A stretch of DNA of 64,000 bases from Ruegeria sp. ANG-S4 (GTDB taxonomy: Bacteria; Pseudomonadota; Alphaproteobacteria; Rhodobacterales; Rhodobacteraceae). Made by a program: the position numbers and the translations under genes. The stretch's first letter is position 1, and each line of letters opens with the position of its first letter. Below, piece by piece: positions 53,295 through 61,952 of this stretch. Where the stretch lies: positions 744,001 to 808,000 of the forward strand of contig NZ_JWLK01000005.1 of the NCBI RefSeq assembly GCF_000814005.1, given 5' to 3'. The notes below the pieces were generated by a model. The model did no database searches, was not told where the DNA came from, and saw only the letters and a list, made by a program, of their open reading frames with translations.

Positions 53295-54899
53295 ATGCTT
53301 GATACTTCGAACCAACCTGCCCTGCCGCCCGAGATTGCCCGGCGCCGAACATTCGCCATCATCTCGCACCCGGATGCGGGCAAGACGACGCTGACGGAAA
53401 AGTTCCTGCTTTACGGGGGCGCCATCCAGATGGCCGGTCAGGTACGCGCCAAGGGTGAGGCGCGGCGCACACGCTCGGACTTCATGCAGATGGAGAAGGA
53501 TCGCGGTATCTCGGTCTCAGCCTCGGCGATGTCTTTCGACTATGGCGATTTTCGGTTCAATCTGGTGGACACGCCCGGCCACTCGGATTTTTCCGAGGAT
53601 ACCTATCGCACGCTGACCGCCGTGGACGCAGCCGTGATGGTGATCGACGGCGCGAAAGGTGTGGAAAGCCAGACGCAGAAACTGTTCGAGGTCTGCCGCC
53701 TGCGCGATCTGCCGATCCTGACCTTCTGTAACAAGATGGACCGCGAAAGCCGCGATACGTTCGAAATCATCGACGAAATTCAGGAAATGCTGGCCATCGA
53801 TGTCACCCCCGCCGCGTGGCCGATTGGCGTGGGGCGCGATTTCATCGGCTGCTATGACATGCTGCGCGACCGGCTGGAACTGATGGACCGCGCCGACCGC
53901 AACAAGGTGGCCGAAAGCATTGAAATCAACGGACTCGACGACCCGAAACTGGCCGAACACGTGCCCGAACATCTGCTGGACAAGCTGCTGGAAGAGGTCG
54001 AGATGGCGCGCGAGCTGCTGCCCGCCCTTGATCCGCAGGCCGTTCTGGAAGGCCACATGACCCCGATCTGGTTCGGCTCGGCCATCAACTCCTTCGGCGT
54101 GAAGGAACTGATGGAAGGCATCGGCGCTTACGGCCCGCAGCCTCAAATTCAATCCGCCGAACCCCGTCAGATTGCTCCGGATGAGAAAAAGGTCGCCGGG
54201 TTTGTGTTCAAAGTGCAGGCCAATATGGACCCCAAGCATCGCGACCGCGTGGCGTTTGTACGCATGGCCTCGGGCCACTTCAAACGCGGCATGAAGCTGA
54301 CCCATGTGCGGTCAAAAAAACCGATGGCGATCTCAAACCCTGTGCTGTTCCTTGCCTCGGACCGGGAACTGGCCGAGGAAGCCTGGGCCGGTGACATCAT
54401 CGGCATCCCCAACCACGGGCAACTGCGCATCGGTGACACGCTGACCGAAGGCGAGGCACTGCGCGTGACCGGCATCCCGTCCTTCGCGCCGGAACTGCTG
54501 CAAACCGTTCGCGCGGCGGATCCATTGAAAGCCAAGCATCTGGAAAAGGCCCTGATGCAATTTGCCGAGGAAGGCGCGGCCAAGGTATTCAAGCCCTCAA
54601 TCGGTTCGGGCTTTATCGTTGGCGTTGTCGGCGCGCTGCAATTCGAAGTGCTCGCCAGCCGGATCGAGATGGAATACGGCCTGCCGGTGCGGTTCGAGGC
54701 GTCCCAATTCACCTCGGCCCGCTGGGTCAGCGGCGACAAGGCCGAGGTCGAGAAATTCGTCAACGCCAACAAACAGCATATCGCCCATGACCATGACGGC
54801 GACATCGTATACCTCACAAGGTTGCAATGGGACATCGACCGCGTTGTGCGGGATTATCCCGAGTTGAACCTAACCGCGACAAAGGAAATGATGACCTAA
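53295..54899 (+). CDS. prfC: peptide chain release factor 3
   Basis: RF3 is a GTPase that recycles class I release factors after translation termination. The ATG at 53295 gives 534 residues; the longer frame from 53202 is upstream leader. G motifs are visible: SHPDAGKTTLTEKFL, DTPGHSDFSEDTYRTL and NKMDRES. The switch region MEKDRGISVSASAMSFDY is specific for RF3. The C-terminal domain continues to VRDYPELNLTATKEMMT. It is followed 57 bases later by a glycosyltransferase gene. Confidence 0.98.
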   Translation: MLDTSNQPALPPEIARRRTFAIISHPDAGKTTLTEKFLLYGGAIQMAGQVRAKGEARRTRSDFMQMEKDRGISVSASAMSFDYGDFRFNLVDTPGHSDFSEDTYRTLTAVDAAVMVIDGAKGVESQTQKLFEVCRLRDLPILTFCNKMDRESRDTFEIIDEIQEMLAIDVTPAAWPIGVGRDFIGCYDMLRDRLELMDRADRNKVAESIEINGLDDPKLAEHVPEHLLDKLLEEVEMARELLPALDPQAVLEGHMTPIWFGSAINSFGVKELMEGIGAYGPQPQIQSAEPRQIAPDEKKVAGFVFKVQANMDPKHRDRVAFVRMASGHFKRGMKLTHVRSKKPMAISNPVLFLASDRELAEEAWAGDIIGIPNHGQLRIGDTLTEGEALRVTGIPSFAPELLQTVRAADPLKAKHLEKALMQFAEEGAAKVFKPSIGSGFIVGVVGALQFEVLASRIEMEYGLPVRFEASQFTSARWVSGDKAEVEKFVNANKQHIAHDHDGDIVYLTRLQWDIDRVVRDYPELNLTATKEMMT

Positions 54900-54956
54900 A
54901 GGCCGCGCGGCCGCGCCCTGCCTGCATCAGCAACAAACGGAGCGTACGGAAATCAC

Positions 54957-55898
54957 ATGACGCAGGACAACCCAACCTGGGGCATCGTGTGTACCACCCG
55001 TGCGCCATTGGACGAAATCCTGCGTTTTGCCGCCTATCACATTGACCTCGGTGTGGACCGGTTGCATCTGTTTCTGGACGGGCCAAACCGCCGCGCCGTG
55101 CGTGTTCTGCGACAGCACCCCAAGATCGAAATCCGCGTCTGCAACGAAGCGTTCTGGCAACGTCGCGGTATCGAACGCCCTGAAAAGCATCAGGTCAGGC
55201 AATCCCACAACGCAACGTTCATTTACCGTCAGACCGATCTCGACTGGTTGCTTCACATCGATATTGATGAGTTTTTGTGGCCAATAACGCCGGTACAGGC
55301 CATCTTGTCCAAAATTCCTGCGGACGTACCAGCCGCACGTATTCGCCCGATCGAGGCGCTGTCCGGCCAAGATGACATGTACAAGGCGTACATCCCGTCG
55401 GGCCCGGATCGCGTCAGGCTTGTCGAACAGATCTATCCCAATTACGGCGGCTTTGTTTTGGGTGGATTCCTGAGCCACGTTCAGGGCAAACTCTTTGTTC
55501 GTTCCGGTCTGAAGGACCTGAAGGATCGAATCCACAATATTCATCAGAACAATCAGCTTCTTCCGATAACAACAGAACTTCCGCAGATTGAACTTTGTCA
55601 CCGTCACGCACCCGACTGGGATCATTGGCAGGCCCATTTTCGGTTTCGGTTGGAGCGCGGGTCTTATCAGCCCGGAATGGCACCCAATGTCGCGAGGCAC
55701 AAGGGCGGGTTGAACATGCATGAGTTGCTCAGCTGGATTGAGGCAGAACAAGGTGAACGCGGATTGCGTGCGTTCTACGATGAGCTCAGCGGCGCGGACC
55801 CGGACGTTCGAAATCGATTGCAAGCGCACGGCCTTTTGCGCCACAGGCCATTGAAACTGGAAGAAAAACGCGCGAAACACTTCCCCCGAAGCAGTTGA
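54957..55898 (+). CDS. glycosyltransferase family 2-like protein (PF13704-type)
   Basis: The 313-residue protein starts TWGIVCTTRAPLDEILRFAA, then YHIDLGVDRLHLFLDG, the usual opening of DUF-type family 2 glycosyltransferases, with the metal-binding DxD-like motif in LLHIDIDEFLWP. Further blocks are GGFLSHVQGKLFVRSG and CHRHAPDW. It probably adds a sugar to an envelope or exopolysaccharide acceptor in the cytosol or at the membrane. The donor is unknown. The upstream gap is 57 bases and carries no terminator. Confidence 0.85.
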   Translation: MTQDNPTWGIVCTTRAPLDEILRFAAYHIDLGVDRLHLFLDGPNRRAVRVLRQHPKIEIRVCNEAFWQRRGIERPEKHQVRQSHNATFIYRQTDLDWLLHIDIDEFLWPITPVQAILSKIPADVPAARIRPIEALSGQDDMYKAYIPSGPDRVRLVEQIYPNYGGFVLGGFLSHVQGKLFVRSGLKDLKDRIHNIHQNNQLLPITTELPQIELCHRHAPDWDHWQAHFRFRLERGSYQPGMAPNVARHKGGLNMHELLSWIEAEQGERGLRAFYDELSGADPDVRNRLQAHGLLRHRPLKLEEKRAKHFPRSS

Positions 55899-56061
55899 AT
55901 TGTTGCGGGAATTCGCGGTTCAACGATAGTTTCCCTAGGTTAAACCCTCTTCATTTGACCCTTCCCCACGATTTTGTTATGTCCCCGCCCAAGCCGCACC
56001 GCGCAACTGGCGCGTGGCCATCCGGGCCCGGCACCTATTCAGACGCGCGGGCCAGGTCTAG

Positions 56062-56080
56062 TGTCCGCATTAACCGGACA
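56062..56080 (+). promoter_or_regulatory. hairpin directly before the rhlE start codon
   Basis: TGTCCG (56062-56067) pairs with CGGACA (56075-56080) around a 7-base loop, ending 3 bases before the ATG at 56084. No Shine-Dalgarno sequence is seen. It could control initiation of a cold-induced helicase mRNA. Confidence 0.45.
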
Positions 56081-56083
56081 TAC

Positions 56084-57427
56084 ATGACAAAGTTTAACGA
56101 ACTGAACCTGAACCCGAAGGTCCTCAAAGCCATTGAGGAAGCCGGATACGAAACCCCTACCCCGATTCAGGAAGGGGCGATTCCACCTGCGCTTGAAGGC
56201 CGCGACGTCTTGGGCATCGCCCAGACCGGAACCGGCAAAACCGCCAGCTTCACGCTGCCGATGATCACGCTGTTGGCCCGTGGCCGCGCCCGTGCGCGGA
56301 TGCCGCGCTCGCTGGTGCTGTGCCCGACGCGGGAACTGGCCGCGCAGGTGGCCGAAAACTTCGACACCTACGCCAAAAATGTAAAACTGACCAAGGCGCT
56401 GCTGATCGGCGGGGTCAGCTTCAAGGAACAAGATGCCCTGATAGACCGGGGCGTTGACGTCCTGATCGCAACACCAGGCCGTCTGCTGGACCATTTCGAA
56501 CGCGGCAAGCTGCTGCTGACCGGCGTTCAGATCATGGTGGTGGATGAGGCTGACCGGATGCTCGACATGGGGTTCATTCCCGATATCGAACGCATCTTCT
56601 CGCTGACGCCCTTCACGCGCCAGACCCTGTTCTTCTCGGCCACGATGGCGTCCGAGATCGAGCGTATCACCGACACGTTCCTGTCTGCCCCGGCCCGGAT
56701 CGAGGTTGCGCGGCAAGCCACCGCCTCGGAGACTATCGAACAGGGCGTGGTCATGTTCAAAGGCGGTCGCCGCGACCGCGAGGCCAGCGCCAAGCGCAAG
56801 GTTCTGCGTGCGCTGATCGACGCCGAAGGCGACGCCTGCACCAACGCGATCATCTTCTGCAACCGCAAGACAGATGTCGATATCTGCGCCAAGTCGCTCA
56901 AGAAATACGGCTATAACGCCGCCGCCATCCACGGCGATCTGGATCAGTCGCAGCGGATGAAAACGCTGGACGGGTTCCGCGACGGGTCACTGCGCCTGCT
57001 GGTGGCCTCGGACGTTGCGGCGCGGGGATTGGATATCCCTTCGGTCAGTCATGTGTTCAACTTCGACGTCCCCGGTCATGCCGAGGATTATGTCCACCGC
57101 ATCGGCCGCACAGGCCGCGCCGGGCGCGAAGGCAAGGCCTTCACCATATGCTCGGGGCGCGACGAAAAGGCCCTGGATGCGATTGAAAAACTGATCCAAA
57201 AAGATATTCCGCGCATCGACAACCCGGTCAAGGAAGAACCCAAACCCGAAAAGCCGAAGCCCGAGAAGAAATCCAAACCAAGCGACACCAAGAAGACCGA
57301 GCGCAAGAAAGACAAAGAACCCAAGAAACGGGATCGTCGCGAAGATGCGGGTCCGACCATTGTTGGCATGGGCGATCATCTACCAAGCTTCATTGCCCTA
57401 AGCTTTGACGAACGTCGCGCCGGCTAG
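56084..57427 (+). CDS. rhlE: DEAD-box RNA helicase, RhlE family
   Basis: The protein has 447 residues. The Q motif (FNELNLNPKVLKAIEEAGYE followed by TPTPIQ), motif I AQTGTGKT, DEAD in VVDEADRML, SAT in FSATMAS, and the last motif HRIGRTGRAG are all present. A 70-residue lysine-, glutamate- and proline-rich tail (PKPEKPKPEKKSKPSDTKKT) should bind RNA non-specifically. The helicase remodels RNA in ribosome assembly or mRNA decay. The ATG at 56084 is preferred although a longer frame exists. The TAG stop overlaps the convergent EamA gene in CTAG at 57424. Confidence 0.97.
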   Translation: MTKFNELNLNPKVLKAIEEAGYETPTPIQEGAIPPALEGRDVLGIAQTGTGKTASFTLPMITLLARGRARARMPRSLVLCPTRELAAQVAENFDTYAKNVKLTKALLIGGVSFKEQDALIDRGVDVLIATPGRLLDHFERGKLLLTGVQIMVVDEADRMLDMGFIPDIERIFSLTPFTRQTLFFSATMASEIERITDTFLSAPARIEVARQATASETIEQGVVMFKGGRRDREASAKRKVLRALIDAEGDACTNAIIFCNRKTDVDICAKSLKKYGYNAAAIHGDLDQSQRMKTLDGFRDGSLRLLVASDVAARGLDIPSVSHVFNFDVPGHAEDYVHRIGRTGRAGREGKAFTICSGRDEKALDAIEKLIQKDIPRIDNPVKEEPKPEKPKPEKKSKPSDTKKTERKKDKEPKKRDRREDAGPTIVGMGDHLPSFIALSFDERRAG

Positions 57428-58326
57428 ATCGCCAATACCAGCACCAAAATCGACAAGCCCAACAGCGCAATCCCGGCTATCTCGCGCCGGGTGATCGTTT
57501 CTTTGAAAACAAAGGTCGTTGCCATCAGGCTGAAAATCAGCTCGACCTGCCCCAACGCTTTGACATAGGCAGCGTTTTGCAAGGTGAAGGCAAGAAACCA
57601 ACTGAATGATCCGCCAAGACTGGTGAGCCCGACAAAAACGCCAGTGCCGCGTGTGTCCCAGACCGCGCGCAGTTCCGCCCTGTCCCGCCACAACAACCAC
57701 AGCCACATGCTGAGAAACTGGAACGTGACAACGGCTGCCAATGTCACCAGCGCACGAAACCAAGCCTCGATATCGCCCAGTTGCAACGACGCACCGCGAT
57801 AACTGACGGCTGAAAATGCAAACAGAACACCTGAACCCAACCCCAATTGAGAGGCTCGGTTGGTCAGGTGGCGCCACCAGGCTCCGCCACCTCCCGGTGA
57901 TTTTGATAACAGCAGGACGGCGAGTAGCCCCAGCAAGATTGCCAGGAACGCTCCGGCAGAAACCTGATCACCAAGTATCAGGAAGCCGACAATCGCCGTT
58001 TGGATCACTTCGGTTTTCTTGAACGTGATCCCCACCGCGAAATTTCGTTGTTTGAACAGGGCCACCACGCAGATCGTAGCCAGAATTTGCGTCGTGCCAC
58101 CGATGACAACAAAGACCCAAAACATCCCCGGCAAAGGCGGCATGGAATGACCGCCACCCCAAAGCACGATCCCCAGACCAAGTATGGCCAACGGGGCTGA
58201 ATACGCGAACCTGGCAAAAGTCGCGCCAGCTGCCGAAAGCTTGACGGTGCTCAGTGACTTTTGCAGCATGAACCGCACCGTCTGAAAAGACGCCGCAGCA
58301 AGGGTTACGGGAATCCACAAACTCAT
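57424..58326 (-). CDS. EamA/DMT family transporter
   Basis: The 300-residue protein has ten predicted membrane helices in two EamA repeats. It starts SLWIPVTLAAASFQTVRFML and shows the typical mid-repeat pattern VVALFKQRNFAVGITFKKTE, then VLGDQVSAGAFLAILLGLLA-like LGDQVSAGAFLAILLG, and ends with ETITRREIAGIALLGLSILV. Such proteins export amino acids or metabolites; the substrate is unknown. Its stop overlaps that of rhlE in CTAG. Confidence 0.9.
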   Translation of the reverse strand: MSLWIPVTLAAASFQTVRFMLQKSLSTVKLSAAGATFARFAYSAPLAILGLGIVLWGGGHSMPPLPGMFWVFVVIGGTTQILATICVVALFKQRNFAVGITFKKTEVIQTAIVGFLILGDQVSAGAFLAILLGLLAVLLLSKSPGGGGAWWRHLTNRASQLGLGSGVLFAFSAVSYRGASLQLGDIEAWFRALVTLAAVVTFQFLSMWLWLLWRDRAELRAVWDTRGTGVFVGLTSLGGSFSWFLAFTLQNAAYVKALGQVELIFSLMATTFVFKETITRREIAGIALLGLSILVLVLAI

Positions 58327-58347
58327 GGAGCCCGTTTTGTCGTGAAA

Positions 58348-59250
58348 TCAGGACTTTGGCCAGAGTGGATGCGCAACCGGATCCTTGGCGCGCCAAAAGA
58401 ACTCTTTGAAAATCTGCCGGTAAGACCTGTAGACATAGGTTTCATTGCAAGCCAGGTATCGTTCTTTCCCGGATCGATACAGCGTCGGCAGATGATACCA
58501 CGGAGCCGTCGGATTCATGTGATGTACGACGTGCAAATTGTTGTTCAGAAACAGAAACGCAAGCGGGCCACGATCTTCGACAATCACGGTTCTGGCGCGC
58601 GCTTTCTCATGCGCTCGGTGTTCCAGAAATGTCCGGATTTTTACCAGCCCCAAACCCATGTAGGCTGAAAGCACAAAGGCCCAGATCGGCATGGAGGCGT
58701 GTGCGACGATCCAAAGCACGATGATCAAGCCCGGCAGATGCAGGGCCCATGCCGTCAGGATCGCGCGATCGCCGCGTCTTGCGCCTTGCCATTCGTCTTT
58801 GAGAAACGCGCTCTCGCTGATCGCCGGACCCAGAAGAATCCGCCCCATCAACGTGTTGTTCGCGGCGAAAACGCGCTGCTTCCACCCGGGCAGTTTGGAC
58901 CAGACGCGCGGATCGAGGTAGTTGGATTCCGGATCGTCATAGGGATCGGTCAGGTTCGAATCCTGATGATGCGCCAGATGCAGGTCACGAAATCGATTGA
59001 ATGGAATGAACAAGGTCAGCGGCAAGGCCATCATTGCTTCGTTCACCCATTGCCACCGAAATGGATGACCGTGCAATGCCTCATGTGTCAATGACGAGTG
59101 AAGCGCCGCCACCAACGCCATCGCCGGAACCGCTGCCCACAAATACCCGTCTGCCAACCAAAAGATGACCGCCAACCAGGCTGCATAGCAAGCGACAATC
59201 AAGCCAACCGTTATCCACTCGGGCGATCTGTTCGTGACGGGATCAGCCAT
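58348..59250 (-). CDS. membrane-bound fatty acid desaturase
   Basis: The 300-residue protein has the three histidine boxes of diiron desaturases: HEALHGH, HLAHHQ and HVVHH. These bind the two iron atoms. It has about four to six membrane helices. It probably introduces a double bond into a membrane fatty acid or related acyl chain, or acts as a hydroxylase. The ATG at 59250 overlaps the stop of the small DUF2061 gene by 8 bases (ATGGCTGA). It lies 21 bases from the EamA gene downstream on the same strand. Confidence 0.94.
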   Translation of the reverse strand: MADPVTNRSPEWITVGLIVACYAAWLAVIFWLADGYLWAAVPAMALVAALHSSLTHEALHGHPFRWQWVNEAMMALPLTLFIPFNRFRDLHLAHHQDSNLTDPYDDPESNYLDPRVWSKLPGWKQRVFAANNTLMGRILLGPAISESAFLKDEWQGARRGDRAILTAWALHLPGLIIVLWIVAHASMPIWAFVLSAYMGLGLVKIRTFLEHRAHEKARARTVIVEDRGPLAFLFLNNNLHVVHHMNPTAPWYHLPTLYRSGKERYLACNETYVYRSYRQIFKEFFWRAKDPVAHPLWPKS

Positions 59251-59458
59251 TGCGACCCCACGAAATACCGGCCCATACGCGTTCATAAACGATGTACATC
59301 GTCAGGCCGATGGCTGTGTTGACCACCGCCAGCGCACCACCTACTGCAGCCGAACCGGTTGCGATCAAACCGACCAGCGTCATAACCGCCAATCCCATCG
59401 CATTCCACACAACTGCCTTCACGACAGATCTTTGCCGCGTTTCCATTCCGGACCCCAT
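59243..59458 (-). CDS. DUF2061 small membrane protein
   Basis: The 71-residue product has two membrane helices (MGLAVMTLVGLIATGSAAVG; LAVVNTAIGLTMYIVYERVW). The start region RQRSVVKAVVWNAMG and the YERVWAGISWG end match DUF2061. The function is unknown. It overlaps the desaturase gene by 8 bases and shares its promoter region with the divergent XRE-type regulator, so all three probably form one module. Confidence 0.88.
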   Translation of the reverse strand: MGSGMETRQRSVVKAVVWNAMGLAVMTLVGLIATGSAAVGGALAVVNTAIGLTMYIVYERVWAGISWGRNG

Positions 59459-59467
59459 AATTATTGC

Positions 59468-59526
59468 TTTGTTAAAAAGGTTACGAACAACCAGCGAAAT
59501 TTAGAATTCTGAATGTGATTAACAAA
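59468..59526. promoter_or_regulatory. AT-rich divergent control region with inverted repeats
   Basis: TTTGTTAA (59468-59475) and TTAACAAA (59519-59526) are exact inverted repeats 43 bases apart. Between them ATTTAGAATTCTGAAT (59499-59514) is a near-palindrome with one mismatch pair. The region separates the desaturase/DUF2061 genes from the XRE-type regulator gene. Either element could be the regulator's operator. Confidence 0.5.
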
Positions 59527-59533
59527 ATTCATC

Positions 59534-60415
59534 ATGCGTGATATTTTTAAACACATGACTGATAAAATAGACAAACGCGACCGCGCATCACAATTTCGAA
59601 CACGTCTGACGCAAGCGATGGAAGACCGGCAGATCAGCCAAAGTGCCCTCGCCCGAAGCATCGGGGTGGATCGTTCTACAGTTTCGCAATTGCTGACGGG
59701 CTCTGGTGCCCGCCTGCCCAATGCCCATGTTGTTGGGTCCTGCGCTTCGGCATTGGGCGTATCCGCAGATTGGTTGCTCAGCTTGTCAGACCGCCCGGAA
59801 AGTGCGGCAGAGCTTCTTGCAAGTTCCCTGTCCCTGACAAAGGCGCCGCGTGCCTTGGTGGATGAGCGTATCTTTGAATGGCATCGTGAGGCGGCGGGAT
59901 ACAAAATCCGATATGTTCCGGCAGCCCTGCCCGACATGCTGAAAACCCGCGCCGTTCTGGAATGGGAATACGCACCCCATCTGGGGCGAACAGCGGATCA
60001 GGCCATTGGTGCGTCGGCAGATCGCCTTGCCTGGATGCGAAGTGCCCAGTCAGATTATGAGATCGCGATGCCGATGTACGAGGTTCGCAGCCTCGCGCAA
60101 GCCACCGGGTATTACGAAGGCCTGCCGTTGAATGTCCGGCTGGAGCAGATTGAGCATTTGATTGATCTGTGCGAACAACTCTACCCGCGTCTGCGCCTGT
60201 ATCTTTTCGATGCCAAGCGGCTTTACAGTGCGCCAATGACGATCTTTGGTCCCATGCTGTGCGCTTTCTACGCAGGCGGTCACTACATGGCCTTTCGTGA
60301 CCGCAACAGGATCGAAGTTTTTTCCCATCATTTCGACACGTTAGTGCGCGAAGCTGATCTAACCGCCCGCGACATCCCCACACATCTGAGAGAGTTGCGA
60401 ACCAAGATTTCCTGA
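59534..60415 (+). CDS. XRE-family transcriptional regulator, divergent from desaturase genes
   Basis: The 293-residue protein has an N-terminal helix-turn-helix (FRTRLTQAMEDRQISQSALA followed by RSIGVDRSTVSQLLTG). The C-terminal 200 residues include FEWHREAAGYKIRYVPAALP and LRLYLFDAKRLYSAPMTIFG, which could be a ligand-binding domain; the family is not recognised by me. The ATG at 59534 is used; an ATG at 59555 is an alternative and neither has a clear ribosome binding site. Its position suggests control of the desaturase operon, perhaps in response to lipid or temperature. Confidence 0.85.
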   Translation: MRDIFKHMTDKIDKRDRASQFRTRLTQAMEDRQISQSALARSIGVDRSTVSQLLTGSGARLPNAHVVGSCASALGVSADWLLSLSDRPESAAELLASSLSLTKAPRALVDERIFEWHREAAGYKIRYVPAALPDMLKTRAVLEWEYAPHLGRTADQAIGASADRLAWMRSAQSDYEIAMPMYEVRSLAQATGYYEGLPLNVRLEQIEHLIDLCEQLYPRLRLYLFDAKRLYSAPMTIFGPMLCAFYAGGHYMAFRDRNRIEVFSHHFDTLVREADLTARDIPTHLRELRTKIS

Positions 60416-60513
60416 CACCAGCAACCGGACGGATGCCAAAGGGACGAACCTGTTGTATGATCAAGCTGCGTGAACTTTCGGGCAATCCGCCCCAGACATG
60501 GAGGATGACAGAA

Positions 60514-60696
60514 ATGGACGCACTCAAAACCGCTCAGTATGCGCGCGCGCTGTATTCGGCGCATGGGGACCGCGCCGAGGCAGAAGCCGCCCAGAAAATG
60601 CGTGAATGCGAGGCGGCGGGAAACCAGCAGCAAGCCCAGGATTGGCAGGCCGTTCGCCAGACCATTCGCCAAATTCGCGGCCCGAACCAGGGCTGA
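60514..60696 (+). CDS. small conserved-looking hypothetical protein
   Basis: The 60-residue product starts at the ATG at 60514, which has GGAGG 9 bases upstream; an ATG at 60505 directly abuts that site. The sequence MDALKTAQYARALYSAHGDR, then AEAEAAQKMRECEAAGNQQQ, is predicted helical and soluble. No function is known. A GC-rich hairpin CAGGCGCG (60720-60727) / CGCGCCTG (60738-60745) follows without a T-tract. Confidence 0.6.
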   Translation: MDALKTAQYARALYSAHGDRAEAEAAQKMRECEAAGNQQQAQDWQAVRQTIRQIRGPNQG

Positions 60697-60900
60697 CCAC
60701 TTCGCCTCTCAGAACACTCCAGGCGCGGCCTGTGTGTCGCGCCTGATACCCAATAAACTCGGCTCCATGAGTTTTCCCCAGCTTATACTGACTTGGTGTA
60801 CTGGTTATCCCCAGCGTTCTCCCCCGAAACCGGTTTGCCTTTGGACCTGTTCCTGCGCCAGCCTTGGCGCAACAACTTGTCACTATGCGAATCGAACTTG

Positions 60901-61881
60901 ATGAAATCCGCAACCAACATCCTACAACCCGAACCGCGCGCCTTAAAAACAGCCGTTTTGGTTCTGGATGAGTGCAGCACGCTTAGTTTTGCGTCCGTTG
61001 TCGATCCAATGCGGGCGGCAAACCGACTGGCCGACCGTCCCGCGTTTGACTGGGATTATGTAACGGCTGCTGCGGACCCGGTCCGGTTGAGCAGCGCGTT
61101 GCTGGTGCCGGGCATACCGCTCGCGACACTGGGACATTGCGAATTCATGATTGTTATAGACGGGCCACGGTCGACCGGGCACGCGACACCTGCTTTGCTG
61201 AACGGGTTGCGGCGCATTGCAGCAACCGGAGCCGCAATGGCGGGCATTGATGGCGGCCAGTGGCTGCTGGCCGAGGCCGGCCTGCTTGATGGCAACTCTG
61301 CCTCTCCACGACCCGAAGAATGCGCCAGATTCGCGGACCGCTTTCCCAATGTAACGCTCAGCGATGGACGATTCACAGCGTCAGGACACCGATTGACCGC
61401 CAGTGGCGCGGTGCCGACCATCGACATGATGTTGCACATCATGTCTGCAAGGCTGGGGGCAGGCTTTGCCGCACAGATCGCCGGCCTGTTTGCGCAGGAT
61501 ACCGCAGCTGCCCCACCCAAAGCGCCGATCACCGCACCACACCGCCATGCTTCGCTGACGGAACAGGCGAATACGCTGATGGCGGCGGCCCTGGACGACC
61601 CAATGCCACTGGTGGACATTGCCGAGACGCTGGGCACGAGCCCACGAACATTGCAGCAACAATTCCGTCTGCGCCTGAACACGACGCCGCAAGATCACTA
61701 TCTGCAACTGCGTCTGGCCGAAGCCAGACGACTTGTAACCGACACCGACATGTCACTGATGGACGTCGCGACAGCGACCGGGTTTGCATCCCAATCCAGT
61801 TTTGCGCGCGCGTTTCGAACGGCGCATGGACTATCTGCGCGCGACCTGCGGCAGGAACGCAGCCTGCCAACACGGCACTGA
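60901..61881 (+). CDS. GlxA-type AraC family transcriptional regulator
   Basis: The 326-residue protein has an N-terminal DJ-1/PfpI-like domain and a C-terminal AraC-type helix-turn-helix domain (LVDIAETLGTSPRTLQQQFR; MDVATATGFASQSSFARAFR). The first domain ends in GIDGGQWLLAEAGLLDG; the nucleophile Cys of enzymatic relatives is replaced by Asp, as is usual in GlxA-type regulators. It probably senses an amino acid or betaine-like compound. The ATG at 60901 is preferred; an upstream GTG at 60793 would add 36 residues. Confidence 0.9.
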   Translation: MKSATNILQPEPRALKTAVLVLDECSTLSFASVVDPMRAANRLADRPAFDWDYVTAAADPVRLSSALLVPGIPLATLGHCEFMIVIDGPRSTGHATPALLNGLRRIAATGAAMAGIDGGQWLLAEAGLLDGNSASPRPEECARFADRFPNVTLSDGRFTASGHRLTASGAVPTIDMMLHIMSARLGAGFAAQIAGLFAQDTAAAPPKAPITAPHRHASLTEQANTLMAAALDDPMPLVDIAETLGTSPRTLQQQFRLRLNTTPQDHYLQLRLAEARRLVTDTDMSLMDVATATGFASQSSFARAFRTAHGLSARDLRQERSLPTRH

Positions 61882-61952
61882 CGCATCATCCCCCGGTCGC
61901 GCCACGATTATAACGCCAAAAGCAGGCTGAGGCAGCGCCCCTGCCCCTTGGA

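Noticed and set aside
58945-58975. A tRNA T-arm-like string (GGTTCGAATCC followed by a sequence ending in GCGCCA).
   Set aside because: It lies inside the fatty acid desaturase coding sequence at the conserved second histidine box, and no D-arm, anticodon arm or acceptor complement can be found around it.
59499-59514. ATTTAGAATTCTGAAT as an Irr-type iron control box.
   Set aside because: The match to the box is partial and no iron- or haem-related gene flanks it; it is kept only as a possible operator of the adjacent XRE regulator.
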